Shown here: positions 43,477 to 53,326 of the stretch, piece by piece | Numbering within the stretch: the first letter of the stretch is position 1 | How the letters are laid out: every line of letters begins with the position of its first letter | Assembly: GCA_900104855.1 (NCBI GenBank) | Contig: FNSS01000001.1 | Span: forward strand, 2,976,001 to 3,040,000 | Direction: 5' to 3' | Source: Rhizobiales bacterium GAS188 | GTDB lineage: Bacteria > Pseudomonadota > Alphaproteobacteria > Rhizobiales > Beijerinckiaceae | DNA: 64,000 bases | Notes under the pieces: model-generated | What the model saw: the letters and a program-made list of their open reading frames with translations, nothing else | The model's database searches: none | Told to the model about the DNA's origin: nothing | Made by a program: the position numbers and the translations under genes

Positions 43477-44921
43477 GCTGGTCCTGCCTCGTTCACGCCG
43501 TCTTTACCTCGTTCACTTGGGCTCGGTTCGGAAGGGCGGTTGCGCAGGCGGCCGGCCGCGCGCCCGTTCGCGGGCTTTCGCAATAGCCGCCTCACCTGGC
43601 CCGACGCCACCACTTCGTTGCGGGCCGCGAAGGCTTCATGGTTCTGTTCGATGTCGTCGAGCTTGTAGAGATAATTGACCATCAGCCCATGCGCCTCGCG
43701 CAGGCCCTTATCGGACATATCGCCCGGCCAGTTCAACCGTTCGAGCCGCGCCCCATTGCCGAGATGGAAGCGGGCCACGGGGTCGAGCGGCCGGCCCGAG
43801 GGCGATTTCGCCTCGAGATAATAATGGGCGGCCGCCGCCAGCAGGGCGCCTCGCAAGGCCTCGGCCGGAAAATCGGTCTTGGGCCAGTCCGGCTGATCGA
43901 GCACCGATAGAGCCGCATGATCCTGCCCGGACAGGACGGGATTGTCCTCGACCTTGCGTTCGCCGGCGAGCCAGCGGGCAAAGCTCGGCGCGGGCGAGAG
44001 CGTCACGAAAGTCGTCAGCCGCGGCAGGTTGCGCTTGAGCGTCTCGACCACCTGCTTGATCAGGAAATTGCCGAAGGAGATGCCGCGCAGCCCTTCCTGG
44101 CAATTTGAGATCGAATAGAACACGGCGGTCGTTGCCTCCTCGGAGGCGATCGGCACCCGATCCTCGGCGAGCAGCTCGCCGATGGTGCCGGGTATTTCGC
44201 CCGTCAGCGCCACCTCGACGAAGATCAGCGGCTCGTCGACGAGCTGCGGATGGAAGAAGGCGAAGCAGCGCCGGTCCGGCGGCTCCAGGCGATCGCGCAG
44301 ATCCTCCCAGGTGCCGATCTCGTGCACCGCCTCGTAGCGGATGATCTTCTCGAGGATATTGGCGGGCGTCGACCAGTCGATCGGGCGCAGCACCAGGAAG
44401 CCCGGATTGAACCAGGAGGAGAACAGATGGACGAAATCGGCGTCCACACCGTCGAGATCGCGGTCGCCCTTGGCATTGCGATCATCCTTGGAGGCCCGCA
44501 GCAGATCCTCGCGCATGCGCACCAGCGCCGCCGTGCCGCCATGGGCGAGATTGAGACGTCGGATCAGCTCCTGGCGGCGCGGCTCGGCGGCGAAATGCAC
44601 ATCGAGCACCGCCTTGGCGTTCGGATCGGCCCGATAGGCCTCGATGGCCTTGGCGAGCCGCCGATGGTCGCAGCCGAACTCGTCGACGAGACGACGCAGG
44701 AAGGCGAGACGGGCCTCAGCTGCGAGCGCCTCGTAGCCTGAGAGAATGGCGCCGGCGAGCGCCACCCCCGAGGCCTCGCCACGGCCCGACAGCAGCGCCT
44801 CGCACAGGCGCGCCAGATCATGCTCGTTCTCAGCCTTCTGCCCCCCGCGCCCGAGCCGCAGGATGGAGCGCCCGCGATCCGCGATCGAGGCGAGGAGGTC
44901 GCCGAAGAAGGTGTCGCTCAT
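43473..44921 (-). CDS. matA: Malonyl-CoA decarboxylase
   Basis: Decarboxylates malonyl-CoA to acetyl-CoA. The 482-aa protein shows FSSWFNPGFLVLRPIDW, DRRCFAFFHPQLVDEPLIFVEVAL with the family's conserved HP motif, and AVFYSISNCQEGLRGISFGNFLIKQV. It is transcribed ahead of matB and coupled to it. The usual regulator matR and a malonate carrier (matC or a TRAP system) are not adjacent, so uptake must be encoded elsewhere, or the pair may serve internal malonate detoxification. Confidence 0.95.
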   Translation of the reverse strand: MSDTFFGDLLASIADRGRSILRLGRGGQKAENEHDLARLCEALLSGRGEASGVALAGAILSGYEALAAEARLAFLRRLVDEFGCDHRRLAKAIEAYRADPNAKAVLDVHFAAEPRRQELIRRLNLAHGGTAALVRMREDLLRASKDDRNAKGDRDLDGVDADFVHLFSSWFNPGFLVLRPIDWSTPANILEKIIRYEAVHEIGTWEDLRDRLEPPDRRCFAFFHPQLVDEPLIFVEVALTGEIPGTIGELLAEDRVPIASEEATTAVFYSISNCQEGLRGISFGNFLIKQVVETLKRNLPRLTTFVTLSPAPSFARWLAGERKVEDNPVLSGQDHAALSVLDQPDWPKTDFPAEALRGALLAAAAHYYLEAKSPSGRPLDPVARFHLGNGARLERLNWPGDMSDKGLREAHGLMVNYLYKLDDIEQNHEAFAARNEVVASGQVRRLLRKPANGRAAGRLRNRPSEPSPSERGKDGVNEAGPA

Positions 44922-45046
44922 GCCGGACTTCCCATGATGCTCACAATGACGGCATCCGATATCGCATCATTTATGCCAAAAAGCCCGAGGCTGCTTTTCG
45001 CGACCATGCTTAGGTCGCGATTGCGACAGGATACTGGCGGGCAACC

Positions 45047-45451
45047 TCAACCCAGCATCCATTGCGCCGCCAGACATCCTGCGATCGCGGCCGCGGCGCT
45101 GAGGCAGATGCCCCAGGCGAGGTCGATGACGGCGAGCCTCGCCGGGAAGGATTTCAGCGTCGCGAGGTTCGTCAGGTCATAAGTCGCATAAGTGCACAGG
45201 CCGTAGAGCGCTCCGAGCAGGCAGGCTTTGCGCCAGCCATCCCCGATCGAGGGGATGACGGCGAAGACCACCATGCCGGCGAGAAAGATCGCGTAGAAGA
45301 CCAGCGCGACGCCGATACTCGGTTGTTCGCGCATCATGGGTCCGATCGAGGCGATATAAAAGCGCTTGGCGATCCAGCCTATCCACAATCCATCGAGGCC
45401 GAGAAACACGACCGCGCAGGCGAGATAGGCGGCGGCGTAGCTGGTGCTCAT
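45047..45451 (-). CDS. DUF2177 membrane protein
   Basis: 134-aa protein with four membrane segments (YAAAYLACAVVFLGLDGLWIGWI, VALVFYAIFLAGMVVFAV, ACLLGALYGLCTYATYDLTNLATL, AVIDLAWGICLSAAAAIAG). The LDGLWIGW and YATYDLTN motifs identify DUF2177. ATG 45451 is preferred to the long 5' frame. Function unknown. Confidence 0.85.
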   Translation of the reverse strand: MSTSYAAAYLACAVVFLGLDGLWIGWIAKRFYIASIGPMMREQPSIGVALVFYAIFLAGMVVFAVIPSIGDGWRKACLLGALYGLCTYATYDLTNLATLKSFPARLAVIDLAWGICLSAAAAIAGCLAAQWMLG

Positions 45452-45628
45452 GTCGAAAGGCGCCTCTCTGCCACCCCAGCTGTCTTGCTGCCCCGCCTGC
45501 TGCCTCCCGATCTTGTGCATTGCGGTCCCGATCGCGCCGAATTGAGCTCGCGGTCTCGAGCCTCTACCCTGGCGCAGCGGCAATGTTTCTGTGCTCGGAT
45601 GCTCTCACATCTGTCGGAGGAAAGCACC

Positions 45629-46051
45629 ATGGTCTTCGGGGGTCTGAACTATCTCGCCATCCTGGGGGCGGCGATCGGTGCCTTCGTGTTCGGCAGCGTC
45701 TATTACGGTGTCCTCGGCAAGAGCTGGATGGCGGCGCTCGGCACGACGGAAACCGGGATGAAAGGCGCCGGCGGCACGATGTCGCCTCTGCCCTTCGTCA
45801 TCGCCTTCATTGCCGCGCTCGTCATGGCCTGGGTGCTGGCCGGCGTGCTCGGTCATCTCGGCGTGGGCCAGGTCACCGCCAGGAACGGCGCGGTCTCGGC
45901 GTTGTTCCTGTGGCTCGGCTTCGTGGTGACCACAATCGCGGTGAATAACGGCTTCGCGGGCCGCAAGCTCGCCCTCACCTTGATCGATTCGGGGCATTGG
46001 CTCGGCGTCCTCGTGGTCGAAGGGCTCATCATCGGCGCCTTTGGCGTGTGA
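45629..46051 (+). CDS. DUF1761 membrane protein
   Basis: 140-aa protein with four predicted membrane segments, starting MVFGGLNYLAILGAAIGAFVFGSVYYGVLGKSWM and resembling DUF1761. GGAGGAAA lies 6 nt before ATG 45629. Divergent from the DUF2177 gene, sharing a 177-nt regulatory gap in which I see no clear motif. Function unknown. Confidence 0.85.
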   Translation: MVFGGLNYLAILGAAIGAFVFGSVYYGVLGKSWMAALGTTETGMKGAGGTMSPLPFVIAFIAALVMAWVLAGVLGHLGVGQVTARNGAVSALFLWLGFVVTTIAVNNGFAGRKLALTLIDSGHWLGVLVVEGLIIGAFGV

Positions 46052-46097
46052 GGGCCGGCCAAGCGCCATTCCAAACAAGCCGCGTTCCAGCCAAGCC

Positions 46098-46457
46098 TTA
46101 TTCCAACATCGTGATCAGCTCGCTGTCCTCGGCGCCCATCAGATAGAAGGCGATGAAGGTTCCTGGCGCTGTTTCCGACGCATTGTCGAAATGCAGGACC
46201 CTGGTGTCGGCGGGCTCGAAGAAGGCATCCCCCGCCGGGAGCGTCCTTGCGGCCTCGCCTTCCACCTGGAACAGGAATTCGCCCTTGGCGATATAGCCGA
46301 TCACGGGGACCGGATGCAGGTGCAGCCCCGTCTTCTGGCCGGGCGCGAAGGTGATCTCCTTGACCTCGACGCGTCCGCAGAGCTTGGCGCTCGCGAGCTG
46401 CGCCGTCAAAAGCGGCTTGCGGATGATCGGCGGGTGATCGTGAGGCGAGGCGGGCAT
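46098..46457 (-). CDS. Small cupin-domain protein
   Basis: 119-aa single-domain cupin. [27 protein letters not shown] carries the first motif (His-x-His and Gly) and [21 protein letters not shown] the second, a typical metal-binding layout with one His of the second motif retained. Role unknown. It is convergent with the DUF1761 gene and divergent from acs. Confidence 0.85.
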   Translation of the reverse strand: MPASPHDHPPIIRKPLLTAQLASAKLCGRVEVKEITFAPGQKTGLHLHPVPVIGYIAKGEFLFQVEGEAARTLPAGDAFFEPADTRVLHFDNASETAPGTFIAFYLMGAEDSELITMLE

Positions 46458-46660
46458 CGGCTACATTCTCCAAATTTCGTCTGATCCTGGGATTTCACCT
46501 GATCTTTGCTCGGGCTTGCGCCGGCGCAAGGCATTTCTCCCATGCTGCGACCAAAGTTCACTCTGCCATGCCTTGCGTCCTGTCGGCCCCATCCGATAAT
46601 GGCGCCAAGATGGGTTGGTCGCCGGTGAATCGACCTTGGGCGGCGCGTCGGGAGGAACAG

Positions 46661-48604
46661 ATGACTGACAAGATTTATGATGTGCCGGAAGCGGCCGCGA
46701 AAAATGCCCTTATCGACGCCAAGCGCTATCGGGAGATGTATGAGGCTTCGCTGAAGGACCCGAATGCATTCTGGGGGGAGCAGGGCAAGCGCATCGACTG
46801 GATGACGCCCTTCAGCAAGGTGAAGAACACCTCGTTCGGGCCAGGCCCCGTCTCGATCAAATGGTTCGAGGACGGCATCACCAACGTGGCCTATAACTGC
46901 ATCGACCGGCATCTCGCCAAGCGCGGCGACCAGGTCGCCCTCATCCACGAGGGCGACGACCCCAAGGTCGACGCCAAGATCACCTATCGCCAGCTGCATG
47001 AGCATGTCTGCCGCTTCGCCAATGTGCTGAAGCAGCATGGCGTCAAGAAGGGCGATCGGGTCACCATCTATCTGCCGATGATCCCCGAGACCGCCTATGC
47101 GATGCTCGCTTGTGCCCGCATCGGGGCGGTCCACTCGGTGGTGTTCGGTGGCTTCTCGCCGGATTCGCTCGCAAGCCGCATCAGCGACGCCAAATCAACG
47201 GTGCTGATCACCGCCGATGAAGGGTTGCGCGGCGGCCGCAAGGTGCCGCTCAAGGCCAATGCGGACGAGGCCTGCGCCAAGGCGGGCAGCGTCAAGTCAG
47301 TGCTGGTCGTCCGCCATACCGGCGCGGCCGTGTCGATGCAGGCCGGGCGCGATGTCTATGTCGATGACGAGGCCCGCAAGGTCTCGGCCGATTGCCCCTG
47401 CGAGAAGATGAGCGCCGAGGACCCGCTGTTCATCCTCTACACCTCGGGCTCCACGGGAACCCCCAAGGGCGTGCTGCACACCACTGGCGGCTATCTCGTC
47501 TATGTCTCGATGACGCATCAATACGTCTTCGATTATCATGACGGCGACATCTACTGGTGCACGGCCGATGTCGGCTGGGTGACCGGGCATTCCTATATCG
47601 TCTATGGCCCGCTCGCCAACGGCGCCACGACGCTCATGTTCGAGGGCATTCCCACCTATCCCAGCGTGTCGCGCTTCTGGCAGGTGGTCGACAAGCACAA
47701 GGTCAACATCTTCTACACCGCGCCGACCGCCATCCGGGCCCTGATGGGCGCAGGCGAAGGACCCGTGAAGGCGACGTCGCGGCAATCCTTGCGCCTCCTC
47801 GGCACGGTCGGCGAGCCGATCAATCCCGAGGCCTGGGAATGGTATCACCGGGTCGTCGGCGATGATCGCTGCCCGATCGTCGACACCTGGTGGCAGACGG
47901 AAACCGGCGGCATCCTGATCACGCCGCTTCCCGGCGCCACCAGGCTCAAGCCGGGCTCGGCGACCTTGCCGTTCTTCGGCGTCGTGCCGCAGATCGTCGA
48001 CGGCGACGGCAAGGTGCTGGAGGGGGAGGCCAGCGGCAATCTGGTGATCGCCGATTCCTGGCCTGGCCAGATGCGCACCGTGTTCGGCGACCATGAGCGC
48101 TTCGTGCAGACCTATTTCTCGAGCTTTCCGGGCAAATATTTCACCGGCGATGGCTGCCGGCGCGACGCCGACGGCTATTATTGGATCACCGGGCGCGTCG
48201 ACGACGTGATCAATGTCTCGGGCCACCGCATGGGCACGGCGGAGGTCGAATCCGCCCTCGTTTTGCATGCGAAGGTGGCCGAGGCCGCCGTGGTCGGCTA
48301 TCCGCACGACATCAAGGGCCAAGGCATCTACGCCTATGTGACCTTGATGCAGGGCGTCGAGGCGACGGAAACCTTGCGCAAGGAGCTGTTCGCGCATGTG
48401 CGCAAGGAGATCGGCCCGATTGCTCAGCCCGACCTTATCCAATTCGCGCCCGGCTTGCCGAAGACGCGCTCCGGCAAGATCATGCGGCGCATCCTGCGCA
48501 AGATCGCCGAGGACGAATTCCAGGCGCTCGGCGACACCTCGACCTTGGCCGATCCCGCCGTGGTCGACGACCTCGTGGCCAACCGGCAGAATAAGCGGGT
48601 GTGA
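46661..48604 (+). CDS. acs: Acetyl-CoA synthetase
   Basis: Activates acetate to acetyl-CoA through acetyl-AMP. The 647-aa protein has [44 protein letters not shown] (about 255-271), [15 protein letters not shown]-like [29 protein letters not shown] (acetate pocket Trp) and [12 protein letters not shown] with the lysine usually acetylated in regulation. ATG 46661 follows GGAGGA at 6 nt. An upstream frame start at 46568 is rejected. Confidence 0.97.
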   Translation: MTDKIYDVPEAAAKNALIDAKRYREMYEASLKDPNAFWGEQGKRIDWMTPFSKVKNTSFGPGPVSIKWFEDGITNVAYNCIDRHLAKRGDQVALIHEGDDPKVDAKITYRQLHEHVCRFANVLKQHGVKKGDRVTIYLPMIPETAYAMLACARIGAVHSVVFGGFSPDSLASRISDAKSTVLITADEGLRGGRKVPLKANADEACAKAGSVKSVLVVRHTGAAVSMQAGRDVYVDDEARKVSADCPCEKMSAEDPLFILYTSGSTGTPKGVLHTTGGYLVYVSMTHQYVFDYHDGDIYWCTADVGWVTGHSYIVYGPLANGATTLMFEGIPTYPSVSRFWQVVDKHKVNIFYTAPTAIRALMGAGEGPVKATSRQSLRLLGTVGEPINPEAWEWYHRVVGDDRCPIVDTWWQTETGGILITPLPGATRLKPGSATLPFFGVVPQIVDGDGKVLEGEASGNLVIADSWPGQMRTVFGDHERFVQTYFSSFPGKYFTGDGCRRDADGYYWITGRVDDVINVSGHRMGTAEVESALVLHAKVAEAAVVGYPHDIKGQGIYAYVTLMQGVEATETLRKELFAHVRKEIGPIAQPDLIQFAPGLPKTRSGKIMRRILRKIAEDEFQALGDTSTLADPAVVDDLVANRQNKRV

Positions 48605-48627
48605 GGCGGGCTGGCGCCGGCGCCCTT

Positions 48628-48712
48628 GGGACCGCGGGCGTCCCGCCCGCCCTTGAAACGATACGGCCGGCGCGGCGCTGGGAATAAGTGCGACCGAGAC
48701 GGTCGCGGTCCC
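48628..48712 (+). repeat. Repeat family A, full copy
   Basis: GGGACCGCGGGCGTCCCGCC to GAGACGGTCGCGGTCCC lies between acs and the exported-protein triplet. Confidence 0.85.
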
Positions 48713-48823
48713 AGCGTTGGTCTCCGGCCGCGAATATCAGCGCTGCGATCCAGGCATGGGCGGGCATTGGCCGCGTGCTAAACTGCCGGCACAGGCTGGA
48801 GCCAACGCGCCGGAGAGGACGAT

Positions 48824-49423
48824 TTGCCCTGGTTCGATCCGAGCGAAGTTCGGCGGCGTGTCCTGTCTCTCACCATCGGGATCGGCGGCATTGCGGCCAT
48901 CATCGCGTCTTCGGCACTGCATCTCTTCGAATCGCATTCCAAGAGCGCCGTACCGAGCCTCGCGGCGAGCTCTCCCATCGAGGCCGGCCAATGGCTCGTC
49001 GCCTTGCGGGGCGCTTCGGTCGCCATGACGACGCCCGACGGACGGCCGGTCCCGAAGGGCCAAAGAGCGATCGTCGTCGAGACCGAGATGACCAATCGCA
49101 CCACGGCCAGCAGCAATGACTTCTATTCGGTTCTGCGGCTCGATCGACCCGCCTCCCCCTCGTCCAAGCCGATGCTCTATCTCGATCGCGACCGGACATT
49201 GTTGACGCAGCTTCATCCCGGCCTGACCGAGAAGGTCACGGTCGCCTGGACCGTGCCGGCGGAGGGGCCGCCCCCTGCCGTGTTGAAGCTCGCGGTGGCA
49301 GCGAAGACGTTCAAGCCGCGCGATAATCTCTATGCGGCGCCGGGCTGGTTCAACGAGCATGTGGTCGGAACCGTGGATCTGCCGCTCCTGCGCCGCGACC
49401 AGGATGGATCTTCGGGCGGATGA
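48824..49423 (+). CDS. Exported protein 1 of a tandem triplet (DUF4352-like)
   Basis: 199-aa protein with an N-terminal membrane anchor (about 13-33) and a predicted beta-sandwich. Alternating strands such as QRAIVVETEMTNRTT, followed by a polar segment and then LHPGLTEKVTVAWTVPA, are the layout of DUF4352-type extracytoplasmic domains. The start is TTG at 48824 behind GGAGAGGAC. The next gene overlaps by 4 nt. Assignment to DUF4352 is by pattern, not search. Function unknown. Confidence 0.68.
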   Translation: MPWFDPSEVRRRVLSLTIGIGGIAAIIASSALHLFESHSKSAVPSLAASSPIEAGQWLVALRGASVAMTTPDGRPVPKGQRAIVVETEMTNRTTASSNDFYSVLRLDRPASPSSKPMLYLDRDRTLLTQLHPGLTEKVTVAWTVPAEGPPPAVLKLAVAAKTFKPRDNLYAAPGWFNEHVVGTVDLPLLRRDQDGSSGG

Positions 49424-50010
49424 AACGTCTGACGCTCAACGCCGCCGCCTTGTGCGTGGCCTTTGTGGTTCTGGCGATTCTGCGCTGGACGACGCCGGGC
49501 TATGCGGTTCTGACCGGCCCGATACCGGTCGCCGGCAAGCTCGGCCGAACGATCGCAGGGCGTGGCATCACGGTCGAGATCGGCGACGTCCAATTCGTCA
49601 AGAGCCTGCACTATCGCGCCTATGGCAAGACGGTCGAGCGCGCTTCCGGCGGCGTGTTCGCCGTCCTGCGTGCCAGCCTCGCGGCGACCGCCGCATCGAC
49701 TGTCGTCAACGGAATCGAGTGGCGGGCGCCCGACGGTGTCACCTTCGCACATAGTCGCCGCGTCGAGGGGGCAGCTTCCCTTCTCCTCGGCAAGCGCCTG
49801 CAGCCGGGTTTGCCGCAGGAGGGCGTGTTCGTCTTCGAGCTGCCCCAAGAACAACTGCGCCCGGAGCAGCTGAAAGGCGCGACCGTGCTCATTTCGGAGG
49901 TTGCCGAGCCTCGTCTCGACTCGCAAGCGCAGATCCGCCTGCCCCCGCATCTCGAAGGCCTCATTTCAGTCGATGGTCTCGACCTCGATGATCTCGCCCG
50001 TGCCCGCTGA
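49420..50010 (+). CDS. Exported protein 2 of a tandem triplet (DUF4352-like)
   Basis: 196-aa protein: signal or anchor helix (about 5-22), then a domain with GRGITVEIGDVQFVKSL, GGVFAVLRASLAATAAS, a WRAPDGVTF turn and LQPGLPQEGVFVFELP. These are the same landmarks in the same order as in its two neighbours. Starts in the stop codon of gene 1 and overlaps the start of gene 3. Confidence 0.68.
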   Translation: MKRLTLNAAALCVAFVVLAILRWTTPGYAVLTGPIPVAGKLGRTIAGRGITVEIGDVQFVKSLHYRAYGKTVERASGGVFAVLRASLAATAASTVVNGIEWRAPDGVTFAHSRRVEGAASLLLGKRLQPGLPQEGVFVFELPQEQLRPEQLKGATVLISEVAEPRLDSQAQIRLPPHLEGLISVDGLDLDDLARAR

Positions 50011-50575
50011 GAAGCGAGCCCGGCGGCTCTGTCTCGCCGCCCTTTTCGTGCTCCTGCCCCTGACCTTCGCGGTCGAAAGCCATGGCAGCATTGCCACTCT
50101 GCTGCAGTCGCGCGAGCTCGTCGCCGAGGATGTCCCGGCCGGCAAGGCTGCGCCTTATGCGGGAGGCGAATGGCGGCTCGACACCTTCAAGGTCGTCACT
50201 GGCGGCGATCCGCGCCTCGTCATGCCGCAGGACCGCGCCCTCGTCGTCGCGCGGCTTCGGGTGGAGGTGCTCCAGGACGTCGCCGAGCTCTGGCAGATCT
50301 GCCGGTTCAGTCTCGTCGACGCCGAGGGCCGCCGCTGGCTGCCGCTGTTCCTCACTCTGCCTGGCGACATCGAACGCCTGATCGAGCCGGATGGTCATTC
50401 GGCTCCGAGCTGTGGCTCCGTTGCGTTGTCGAAGCCAAGCCCTGGATCGCAGGTGACGATCGAGGAGAAATTCCTGGTGCCCCGCGCAGCGCTGGCGACG
50501 ATGACGCCGGTGGTCAGCACCGCAGGAGCGCGGCCGCATTATCTGCGCTTCAAACCGTCGACCTCAGCGCTATGA
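49988..50575 (+). CDS. Exported protein 3 of a tandem triplet (DUF4352-like)
   Basis: About 195 aa: an Arg-rich N-terminus and membrane segment (about 15-30), then GGEWRLDTFKVVTGG, RALVVARLRVEVLQD, FSLVDAEGRRWLPLF and SPGSQVTIEEKFLVP. The start is uncertain among ATG 49973, ATG 49988 and GTG 50000, all inside the end of gene 2. Two cysteines (WQICRF, APSCGS) may form a disulfide. Its end overlaps the convergent membrane-protein gene by 6 nt. Confidence 0.65.
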   Translation: MISPVPAEKRARRLCLAALFVLLPLTFAVESHGSIATLLQSRELVAEDVPAGKAAPYAGGEWRLDTFKVVTGGDPRLVMPQDRALVVARLRVEVLQDVAELWQICRFSLVDAEGRRWLPLFLTLPGDIERLIEPDGHSAPSCGSVALSKPSPGSQVTIEEKFLVPRAALATMTPVVSTAGARPHYLRFKPSTSAL

Positions 50576-51889
50576 TCCTTGCGCCGTGACCTCAGCGCCT
50601 GCGGGCTCTCCGCTGGACCACCGGCCGCCAAGTGCGACAGCCCGCTCCAGCGTGGCGGCGAGGAGGCAGATCTTGATGGGCAAGATGAGGACGCCGTCCG
50701 CTCCCGGATCGCTCGGGCTGCCGAGCATCAGCGAAAGACTATGGGCAATCACCTGCCAGGCATCGAGCTCATGGGCGCCGACGAGGCGGGTTAGACCGAA
50801 CCATGCCCAGGCCGAAAGCCAGTCGAGCAGGCGATAGCTGACGACCAGCGTCAGAATGAGCATCAGGCTCGAGGTGAATGTGAGCCGAACTCCATTCGCC
50901 AGTGCGCGGTAGCGCTTGAGATAGCCTTCGGTGAATTGGGAGACGAAATCCCGCAGGAAGCGCGGCAGCGACCGGTATCGTTCGATGGCGCGCATCACTC
51001 GCGGCGATCCGAGGCCTGCGCCACCGTGAATGTCGTAGCCGTAGATGAGGGCCGCCATGGTCAGCCAGACGACCGGCAGCAGCCCATAGAAAAAGACCCC
51101 CTGGGCGCGATCGAGCCACCCCGATGATGCGTGCTCGACCGGCACCAGCTCGGCCGCGCGGGCGGAGGCGACCCAGGCCGACAACCATCCGAAGATCGTT
51201 TGGCCGAATTCCGCGATCCCGCCCGCGGCCAGCCAGGCGATCGCGTCGTCCTTCCATCGCGACAGGACATAGAGGCCGATGAAGGCCCAATTGGCCTCGC
51301 AGACGACGATGACCCCTTCCCAGGTCGCGGCATTGCTTCGAGCCTTCATCGCGTTGGCGGCGCGCCGGATAACCCACGCCAAGGCGACGGACAGGATGAG
51401 CCACCAGCCGCCGAGCACATCGAGCACCATGCCGTGGCTGCCGAACGGATCGAGCGTGAGCGCGAGGCGCGAATATTCGCGGATTGTGTCGCCGAGAAAT
51501 CCCCAGGCCGCGTAATAGGCGAAGAAGGGAACCAGCGCCGCGGTCAAGATCGCCGCGAAACGAGGAGGGCCGCCATCTTGGTCTCCGATCGTCTGCCGTG
51601 AGCTGTCTCGGGCCGCGGCCAGCGCCGGCAGCGCGGGACGCAGAATCTCCAGCATGGCGACGACGGCCACGAGCTTCACCAGGACGACGAGCGTCAGGGC
51701 GACGAGACCGGCCAGATGGTTGAGGAAGCCGATGCGTATCGCTAGCTCCAAAAGGAGATCCTCGACCAGGAGCCCGGCAAGCGCGACCACGAGAAGCTGC
51801 GGCCAGAACCGTCGCAACAGGCGCGCCGCGAGCGTGAGCTGCCCGGCATTCGGCGACGCCATCCCGTCATCCCGTGCTGTTGCGGTCAT
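50570..51889 (-). CDS. Polytopic membrane protein of unknown function
   Basis: 439-aa protein with about eight hydrophobic segments, among them LLVVALAGLLVEDLLLELAI, LVALTLVVLVKLVAVVAML, GWWLILSVALAWVI, GVFFYGLLPVVWLTMAALI and FTSSLMLILTLVVSYRLL. An amphipathic stretch (RVMRAIERYRSLPRFLRDFVSQFTEGYLKRYRAL region) lies near 300-330. I do not recognise a family. It is convergent with, and overlaps, the triplet of exported proteins, suggesting a common functional unit. Confidence 0.7.
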   Translation of the reverse strand: MTATARDDGMASPNAGQLTLAARLLRRFWPQLLVVALAGLLVEDLLLELAIRIGFLNHLAGLVALTLVVLVKLVAVVAMLEILRPALPALAAARDSSRQTIGDQDGGPPRFAAILTAALVPFFAYYAAWGFLGDTIREYSRLALTLDPFGSHGMVLDVLGGWWLILSVALAWVIRRAANAMKARSNAATWEGVIVVCEANWAFIGLYVLSRWKDDAIAWLAAGGIAEFGQTIFGWLSAWVASARAAELVPVEHASSGWLDRAQGVFFYGLLPVVWLTMAALIYGYDIHGGAGLGSPRVMRAIERYRSLPRFLRDFVSQFTEGYLKRYRALANGVRLTFTSSLMLILTLVVSYRLLDWLSAWAWFGLTRLVGAHELDAWQVIAHSLSLMLGSPSDPGADGVLILPIKICLLAATLERAVALGGRWSSGEPAGAEVTAQGS

Positions 51890-52235
51890 CTCGTTCCACA
51901 GTGATCTCGAGCAGTGAGGCTTGGATCTCGAGCAGGCTTTGTCAGGCGGTGAGACATGTCAGAATGCGCGACCGCGAGGAATGCCCGTCCGCATGCCTGG
52001 CATGGCGCCTCCGGTGGTCATTTCGCTCAGGCGGCCGGACCCATCCACGCCTATGCTCCGTTCCGCAATCGCATGACTTGGTGGATTGCACGGCTTTGGT
52101 GAGATTGCAGGATTTGGCCCCCTCATCTACCACCTGCCGTCATCGCGCGATGGCGGGCTCATTGCCAAACGGTTTTGCAAGCTCGGCGGTTCCCGAATTC
52201 GAGGGCCGGCGCGATGATCGCGAGGAGATGCCGAC
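51890..52235. other. Intergenic region upstream of tam
   Basis: 346 nt between divergent genes. Contains a direct repeat GATCTCGAGCAG at about 51903 and 51927 and a more AT-rich stretch near 52080-52130 (TGGATTGCACGGCTTTGGTG AGATTGCAGGATTTGG). No gene is supported. Promoters for both flanking genes are expected here. Confidence 0.4.
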
Positions 52236-53009
52236 GTGTCGGATTGGGATGCTACGCTCTACAAGCGCTTCGAGGATGACCGCACGCGCCCGGCGCGGGA
52301 GCTTCTCTCTCGTGTGCCGCTCGGCGAGGCGAAGCTCGCTTGCGATCTCGGCTGCGGGCCGGGCAATTCGACCGAGCTGATCGTCGAGCGCTTCCCGCGG
52401 GCGCAGGTGATCGGCGTCGATTCTTCGCCCGCCATGCTGGAGGATGCGCGGAAGCGCCTGCCCGGTTCGCGCTTCGAGCTCGGCGATCTTTCGAGCTGGT
52501 CGCCGCGGACGCCGCCCGATCTCATGTTCGCCAATGCGGTGTTCCAATGGGTGCCGGACCACCCTGCCGTGCTGCGGCGCCTGCTCGGCACGCTCGCGAG
52601 CGGCGGGGTGCTCGCCGTGCAGATGCCGGATAATCTCGACGAGCCGACCCATGCGCTGATGCGCGAGACGGCAAGCTCCGGCCCTTTCGCGGCGAGGCTG
52701 GCGAAAGCGGCGGCGGCGCGCGGGCTCCTTCCTGAGCCTTCCGCCTATTACGACCTGCTGAAGCCGCTCTCGGCGAATGTCGATATCTGGCACACCATCT
52801 ACAATCACGTGCTCGAGGGGCCCGCGGCCATCGTCGAATGGGTGAAGAGCACCGGGCTTCGGCCTTTCCTCGAAGCCCTCGAGCCGCCGCAGCGGCCGGA
52901 TTTCCTTCAGAACTATCAGGAGAAGATCGCGGCGGCCTATAAGCCGCGCGTCGATGGCAAGGTGCTGTTGCGCTTTCCGCGCCTGTTTGTCGTGGCGCGC
53001 CGGGCCTGA
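52236..53009 (+). CDS. tam: Trans-aconitate 2-methyltransferase
   Basis: SAM-dependent methyltransferase of 257 aa. [27 protein letters not shown] at the start is characteristic of Tam, followed by motif [11 protein letters not shown] (about 38-47), [23 protein letters not shown] and [17 protein letters not shown]. It methylates trans-aconitate, which inhibits the citric acid cycle. GTG start with GAGGAGA upstream. Confidence 0.92.
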   Translation: MSDWDATLYKRFEDDRTRPARELLSRVPLGEAKLACDLGCGPGNSTELIVERFPRAQVIGVDSSPAMLEDARKRLPGSRFELGDLSSWSPRTPPDLMFANAVFQWVPDHPAVLRRLLGTLASGGVLAVQMPDNLDEPTHALMRETASSGPFAARLAKAAAARGLLPEPSAYYDLLKPLSANVDIWHTIYNHVLEGPAAIVEWVKSTGLRPFLEALEPPQRPDFLQNYQEKIAAAYKPRVDGKVLLRFPRLFVVARRA

Positions 53010-53138
53010 GCGATCCCGGCCGATTGAACAAGATGCGTCAGCTTCCCATATCTCGTGATGGATGGAGGCTTGAGGCCCCATAAAGGCAGATAGACGGAGT
53101 GCGTTTCGCGATCTGGTCCTGAACACGGAGGTGGAACG

Positions 53139-53273
53139 ATGCGTGCGATCGGGAAATGGTTCGTGGCTTTCGTGACCCGGCTATGCGCGATCTTCACGGT
53201 CACGCCCGATTCCCTCGTCAAGGACAAGCGCGGCAATCTGCCTCCGCCCGACGGCGGCATGTCGGCTTACTAG
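53139..53273 (+). CDS. 44-aa small protein with hydrophobic helix
   Basis: A short ORF reading MRAIGKWFVAFVTRLCAIFT for its first 20 residues, then a polar tail ending PPPDGGMSAY. It has a strong Shine-Dalgarno (GGAGGTGG) 5-6 nt before the ATG and ends at TAG 53271-53273. The first half could be a short membrane or amphipathic helix. No family recognised. The good ribosome site and the GC-rich, unbroken composition support it being real. Confidence 0.6.
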   Translation: MRAIGKWFVAFVTRLCAIFTVTPDSLVKDKRGNLPPPDGGMSAY

Positions 53274-53326
53274 TATCGGGACGCCGCCCGCTTCCCCGCC
53301 GCCCGCTTTCATGCGAAAGGCGCGGC

